A stretch of DNA of 64,000 nt. Origin: Fibrobacterota bacterium (lineage in GTDB: Bacteria; Fibrobacterota; Fibrobacteria; UBA5070). A model generated the notes under the pieces. That model ran no database searches, was not told the DNA's origin, and saw only the letters and a list, made by a program, of their open reading frames with translations. Below are positions 59,997 through 64,000 of the stretch, piece by piece (position 1 is the first letter of the stretch; every line of letters begins with the position of its first letter). The translations under genes were made by a program, and so were the position numbers. Location of the stretch: NCBI GenBank assembly GCA_016715065.1, contig JADKBN010000013.1, positions 1 through 64,000 of the forward strand. Direction: 5' to 3'.

Positions 59997-60929
59997 ATGA
60001 AGTTCGCGTCCCCATGGTTATTGGCCTCGCTCGCCCTGGTGCTGGTCGGCTGCAACGAGGCCCCAAAGTCCGATGCCCCGCCGGAGTACGCCCAACGCGA
60101 AAAGGCGATGGATGTCTATCCACCTTCCGCTCCGGCTGCCATGGTGCCCATGGCAGAGAAAAAGGAAGCGGCCCGGGTGGATGCGCAACCCCGTGCCTTC
60201 GTGCGCAGTGCTGATTTGCGCTTCCGGTGCCGCTCGGTGATGCAGGCGACCGACCGCATCGAACGGATCGTGGCCAACAATGGCGGGTATGTGGAGCTCA
60301 ACGATCTGCGCAGCCAGATCCGCGATCGCCGCGAAAAGTTGTTCGGGAACGATTCGGTGGTGGCCATCCTCAGCGTGGACGTATGGAACCACATGCAGCT
60401 GCGGGTCCCCAACGACCGCCTGGATACGGTATTGGCGGCGATCGTTCCGCTGGTGGCCTTCCTGGACAACCGCACCATCCGGGCACAGAACGTGGGGCTG
60501 GAACTGCGCCGTGCCGACCGCGAGAAGAAGCGCATGGAAAAAGCCTCGGCCCGCGTACAGAATCTGACCGAAAATCCGGGCAAGGTCCGGGATCTCGCGG
60601 AATTGGAGCAGGAAGCTCTGCGGCGCGAAGAACGCGCGGACGCCGCGGTCGATCGCTCGGAAGGCTTGCGCGAGCAGGTGGAACTCAGTTCGGTGCAAAT
60701 CGCCCTCTATCAGCATCCTGAAACCCGCCTGGATACCCTCCAGCGCCCCATGGAACAAACCTGGCAGGAGCCCTTCTCCAAGCATGTTTCCCGCGCTCTG
60801 TTGGCGGGTTGGACCAGCTTTCTGGGACTGGTTCTCTGGGTGGTCGCCCATTGGCTGCAATGGGCGATCCTGACCGCGGCCATCCTGGCCTTCCTGCGCT
60901 GGAGGCGCACGAAGAAGTCGGTGGAATGA
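59997..60929 (+). CDS. DUF4349 domain lipoprotein with coiled coil and C-terminal membrane helix
   Basis: This protein has 310 residues from ATG 59997 (ribosome site tggag). Lipobox LVLVGC, Cys near residue 18. Then a DUF4349 domain: SADLRFRCRSVMQATDRIER, NNGGYVELNDLRSQI, HMQLRVPNDRLDTVLAAIVP and NVGLELRRADREKKR. A long coiled coil (KASARVQNLTENPGKVRDLA and on) leads to a C-terminal membrane region (FLGLVLWVVAHWLQWAILTA). DUF4349 proteins are envelope proteins of unknown role, possibly scaffold-like sensors. It has both a lipid anchor and a membrane helix. Confidence 0.85.
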   Translation: MKFASPWLLASLALVLVGCNEAPKSDAPPEYAQREKAMDVYPPSAPAAMVPMAEKKEAARVDAQPRAFVRSADLRFRCRSVMQATDRIERIVANNGGYVELNDLRSQIRDRREKLFGNDSVVAILSVDVWNHMQLRVPNDRLDTVLAAIVPLVAFLDNRTIRAQNVGLELRRADREKKRMEKASARVQNLTENPGKVRDLAELEQEALRREERADAAVDRSEGLREQVELSSVQIALYQHPETRLDTLQRPMEQTWQEPFSKHVSRALLAGWTSFLGLVLWVVAHWLQWAILTAAILAFLRWRRTKKSVE

Positions 60930-60988
60930 TGTTCAGGTGATGATGCCCTGAGGCTGGTAACATTCGACAAATGCCCGGTGTCCACCGC

Positions 60989-61147
60989 TCATCCTGAGGA
61001 GCGAAGCGTCTCGAAGGGTGCGCGGTGGGAGTGTTGCTACGGAAGGAAATTCTATTGCGGCGCCGCCGCCCCTGTCGCCTCCGGCGACCAACCGAGGCCC
61101 CGATAACCGCAGTTGTCGAGACGCGGCAAAGCCGCTCCTCAGGACGA
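60989..61147. repeat. Inverted pair of TCATCCTGAGGAGC-type repeats
   Basis: The unit tcatcctgaggagcgaagcgtctcgaag at 60989-61016 is answered by its near reverse complement (gtcgagacgcggcaaagccgctcctcaggacga) at 61115-61147. Such CCTGAGGAG...TCTCGAAGG repeats are dispersed in many proteobacterial genomes. The pair flanks about 100 bp with no coding pattern, in the 250-bp convergent gap between two genes. Confidence 0.6.
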
Positions 61148-61181
61148 ACGGCTTCTTGCTTCCTTGGTTTCCCTCAGATTT

Positions 61182-63788
61182 TTAACGCGCGAGGATCGCC
61201 GTCTGCGAGAAACCGCCGGAGCGGATCCAGACCAGGCCTTGGCGCGGTCCCGTGAGCCATCGGGCCTCGCCGGTCGCGTCTGGAGTCAGCCGAACGATCC
61301 GACGGCCTCGAGCATCGAAAAGATCCGCGGGGCCGGAAAGATGGGACAGGAGCAGTGCGCCGGCTTGGTGGCGCACCGACCAGATCGCCTGCAAGGCTGC
61401 GGCATTGCGGACGCCCACAGGATCAGAAATGATCCGGAAGAACACGCGGCCCGCATAGGACGGGATCTGTACGGGGCTGTTCGCTTCGTGTCCTGATTCG
61501 TCCACCCATCTGCCAGGTGGAAGGCTTTGGCTGGAAGGCGTGCTGGTCGCGTTCCACAGCAAGGTGGTGCGCGGCCCGAGAGCCGCATAGGCGGCGCTGT
61601 CGCCCTCCTTGCGCAGCAGTATATCGTCCAGCCATATCGTGGAATCCTTTTTGGGAACGTGGATATCCAGCCGCGCCGTGTCGAATTTCTGGTTGGCCTT
61701 GAAGTGGAAAGACAAATCCTGCCATGCCGTGTCCAGCAAGATGTTGAAGGCGGGGCCGATCGAGACGTAGTCGACGGGGCGCCGGAGAACGGCCGTGATC
61801 TTCATGCCGGCTCGTTTGGAGCGCGCCTTGAACTGGAGCCACCAACCTTGGCCGGAATCCGTCCGAATGACGGGCCCGGTGCTCAGGTAGGGCGAGCCCG
61901 CCACGGTGTCGCCCTTCCAGTCCATCCGAAGGCAGTGCGCGGTGGGGCAACTCGTGAGCGAATCGAGGGCGAGGGTCAGTTGGGCGGGCCAACGCCGCCA
62001 CGACAAGGAGGTGCTGTCGAAGGATCCGTTGGGGATCACCTGTTTTCCAAACAGCGGGCCATCGGGATCGACCGTGGGCGCCGACCAAATTTTGATCGAA
62101 TCTCCGCTGCAGAAGATCTGGGACATCTGGTCTTGGCAGATGACGTTTTCCGTTGCGCGCAGTTCCGCCTTGCTCTGCCATCCTTGCGGGATGAACCGGG
62201 TGAATTCACTGCGCGAACCGGGGAGCGCCACGACCAGGTTTCCTTGGATGGTGGCTCCGATCGGTGTGCCCAGATTCGCGGAATCGTTGTTGGCGAAATC
62301 GCCGGGAGAATACCGGGATCCGTAGACGAGGTTGTCGCGGTACACGATGCCTCGTCCGTTGTTGCCGTGGAAGCCCTTGTCGATGTTCCACATCGTGTTG
62401 GAGTCCGCCACGATGTCGTGGGCGTGGGCGTCCAGGTAGATTCCGTTGGATGCCGCCCAGGGCCAGGGCCAGGCGGACTTGTGCGCGTCGTGCACGATGT
62501 TGCGCCAGACCCGGCTACCTTCCGACCCTCTTTGCGGAGGAAGCTGGGGAGCGGTGTAGATGCCCGCGCAGTCGTTTGCCAGCATGCAGAAATGGCTGGC
62601 GTGGTTTTCCGTCACCTTGGTTCCGAGGCCCCCGAAGGCGATGCCGTTGAACCCGATGGAATCCACCCGGTTCCAACGCGCGAGCGAAGTGTCGCCCCAA
62701 ACGTTGATGCCGTTTCCCGTGCAGCAGGTGGCGCCCATCCCGTTGGGGCCCAGCCAGTCGGCCACCATGATGCGCCGGACATCGTTGCGTTCGACCAGAC
62801 CGCGCATGCTGCGCACGGAAATTCCGGCACTGGAGGATCCGTAGGCCTTGCAATCGCGCACGATGGCATCCGGGCCGTAGAGATGGATTCCCACATGGTC
62901 GGCAAACCGTACCTGGCAATTTTCTACCACGATTCCCTGACCGTTGGAGGTGATGCCCGTGTCGGCGGCGTCCACCAGGCGCAAGCCTTGCACGTGCACC
63001 CAATTCGCTCCGCGCAGATCCACGTTGGCCGAATACACGGAAGCTTCAAGCGTCGAATCCGCAGGCTTGTCGCCCAGATACAGAAGGGTGCTGTCCGTGG
63101 CCACATAAGCCCAGGTGTCGCGCACCTTCAGCGCCAACGGGTGGTTGCTCAATGCCCACAGGGCGGTGTCGCTGATTGCGATGCTGTTCTTGCGTTGCAG
63201 CACGATCTTGTCGCCGCTTTGCGATTTGACGCGATGGCCTTCCATGTCCCAGTTGAGGTTCCACAGATACAGGCTCGCGCCCGACCAGTCGCCGGCAGCG
63301 GCCTCCCGCAGGATCAGCATGGTGTCGCCACCGTGACCGGCAGTCCGGAACCAACCGGTGTCCGGCCAGCGGGCGTTGCGAAGCGGCAGCCCGGCGGAGT
63401 AGAGGCGGTTGACGGGATGATCGGAGGGGATCTTGGCTTTCCAGACACCGGAGCCGTTGGAAGTCCATTCTGTGACGGGAATTGTCCCCAAGATGGTGGG
63501 AGGCTCCGTTCCGGGTCCGTACGGGCCGATCGTGATAGGGGATGCCTTGGATCCCGAACGGGAGAATTTCAGGATCCCCCGCAGCGTGTCCCCGCGTTTG
63601 AGCAGGACGGAATCGCCCGGCATCAACGCGAGTCCCGCTAGGTTCGCGAAGCTCGCCCACGGAGTGGCTGGGGAGCCGGCCTGGGCGGGGGTGTGGGCGT
63701 CGGAGCCGTCGCGAGCGAAGTGGTAGGTCGTGCCGACGGCGGAGGTGGCCAGCAGCCCTAAGGTGGTGAGCGTGGATCGGATGGACAT
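61182..63788 (-). CDS. Secreted right-handed beta-helix protein with carbohydrate-binding-like domain and sorting tail
   Basis: This protein has 868 residues from ATG 63788. Signal peptide (TLGLLATSAVGTT). A DUF1565-like start (YHFARDGSDAHTPAQAGSP, then PWASFANLAGLALMPGDSVLLKRG) leads into a parallel beta-helix of repeated turns (GIVVENCQVRFADHVGIHLY, AIVRDCKAYGSSSAGISVRS, GLVERNDVRRI). A jelly-roll CBM-like domain (VIPNGSFDSTSLSWRRWP to IWLDDILLR) follows. The C-terminal sorting-like tail has LFDARGRRIVRLT and GLVWIRSGG. Beta-helix folds of this kind belong to pectate lyases and related polysaccharide lyases or epimerases, but no catalytic set was identified. Probably a surface pectin- or alginate-active enzyme or binding protein. 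Confidence 0.75.
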   Translation of the reverse strand: MSIRSTLTTLGLLATSAVGTTYHFARDGSDAHTPAQAGSPATPWASFANLAGLALMPGDSVLLKRGDTLRGILKFSRSGSKASPITIGPYGPGTEPPTILGTIPVTEWTSNGSGVWKAKIPSDHPVNRLYSAGLPLRNARWPDTGWFRTAGHGGDTMLILREAAAGDWSGASLYLWNLNWDMEGHRVKSQSGDKIVLQRKNSIAISDTALWALSNHPLALKVRDTWAYVATDSTLLYLGDKPADSTLEASVYSANVDLRGANWVHVQGLRLVDAADTGITSNGQGIVVENCQVRFADHVGIHLYGPDAIVRDCKAYGSSSAGISVRSMRGLVERNDVRRIMVADWLGPNGMGATCCTGNGINVWGDTSLARWNRVDSIGFNGIAFGGLGTKVTENHASHFCMLANDCAGIYTAPQLPPQRGSEGSRVWRNIVHDAHKSAWPWPWAASNGIYLDAHAHDIVADSNTMWNIDKGFHGNNGRGIVYRDNLVYGSRYSPGDFANNDSANLGTPIGATIQGNLVVALPGSRSEFTRFIPQGWQSKAELRATENVICQDQMSQIFCSGDSIKIWSAPTVDPDGPLFGKQVIPNGSFDSTSLSWRRWPAQLTLALDSLTSCPTAHCLRMDWKGDTVAGSPYLSTGPVIRTDSGQGWWLQFKARSKRAGMKITAVLRRPVDYVSIGPAFNILLDTAWQDLSFHFKANQKFDTARLDIHVPKKDSTIWLDDILLRKEGDSAAYAALGPRTTLLWNATSTPSSQSLPPGRWVDESGHEANSPVQIPSYAGRVFFRIISDPVGVRNAAALQAIWSVRHQAGALLLSHLSGPADLFDARGRRIVRLTPDATGEARWLTGPRQGLVWIRSGGFSQTAILAR

Positions 63789-64000
63789 CGGCGGGCCTTC
63801 CCCATAGGAACATCTAGTCGGATGATACCCCTTTCCAGGCGCATCGCCCCGAGGCGGCATTGGAGGCCGGACGTTGACCGTTTCCGCTTGCGGGTGCTAG
63901 TGTTGGGAGGTGATGGCGAGCCCCGCTGTCCTTGTCCCACTTTCCATCCATCCCAGGCGACCCTTGCCGAACGCACGTCCATCCGAACCGAAGGAAGAAC
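63789..64000. other. Right window edge: no gene seen
   Basis: The 212 bp upstream of the beta-helix gene must hold its promoter (the gene reads leftward). I find no coding pattern, repeat or RNA gene before the window ends. Confidence 0.3.

Overview
The window looks like a high-GC (roughly 60-65% by eye) member of the Fibrobacterota or a close cellulolytic relative. The evidence is a protein with two FISUMP (Fibrobacter succinogenes major paralogous) domains, a roughly 2360-residue fibro-slime/VWA surface protein, secreted GH5 and GH8 glycanases, a secreted beta-helix protein, and several exported proteins that end in the same short beta-rich tail resembling a type IX secretion sorting domain. 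No rRNA, tRNA or CRISPR array was seen.

Layout. 1-1451: decayed IS21-family element. 1575-9811: defence-like island with a zeta-toxin pair, a three-gene TIGR04255/HTH/unknown module, an McrBC-type restriction pair (McrB AAA+ plus a DUF2357 PD-D/ExK nuclease) and an XRE regulator with a palindromic site. 9812-13500: two accessory genes (a frameshifted AlbA_2-type protein and a YhcG/DUF1016 nuclease), each preceded by a near-identical 165-bp leader repeat, next to poly-G stretches that look like sequencing or assembly damage. 13537-15859: two exported Fibrobacter-type genes, both apparently frameshifted. 16025-21548: three Fic-family genes with iterated promoter repeats, plus a WYL regulator and a GyrI-like protein. 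21562-25681: DUF4421 barrel, YCII protein, two tandem ExbD/TolR-like membrane proteins and a GT51-like protein. 25935-28459: kinase, N-formylglutamate amidohydrolase and transglutaminase-like group. 28511-43113: secreted glycan-degradation and surface-protein region (lipoprotein, GH8, giant fibro-slime protein, TetR/DUF2269 pair, GH5, beta-propeller). 43547-45364: AT-rich two-gene insert (DUF6345-like protein and a secreted partner) bracketed by two copies of the same sorting-domain DNA. 45667-52951: unknown protein, DHA2 efflux pump, esterase, alpha/beta hydrolase with a Cys nucleophile, and a second glycan-type lipoprotein. 52961-63788: fibre-like protein, TonB receptor with a lipoprotein partner, two tandem paralogous lipoproteins, DUF4349 lipoprotein and the beta-helix protein.

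How the genes may work together. The right two-thirds reads as a saprophytic polysaccharide programme: enzymes and adhesins exported to the surface, a TonB receptor/lipoprotein pair for uptake, and esterases. The left third is a mobile accessory island rich in defence and toxin families. Its least understood parts are the three-gene module at 2697-4832, the leader-repeat cassettes, and the Fic gene whose 19-residue leader peptide repeats the TPQV motif of its own linker. Elsewhere the most unusual loci are the ExbD-like/GT51-like trio and the AT-rich DUF6345-like pair. All functions are read from sequence patterns; no database search was run.
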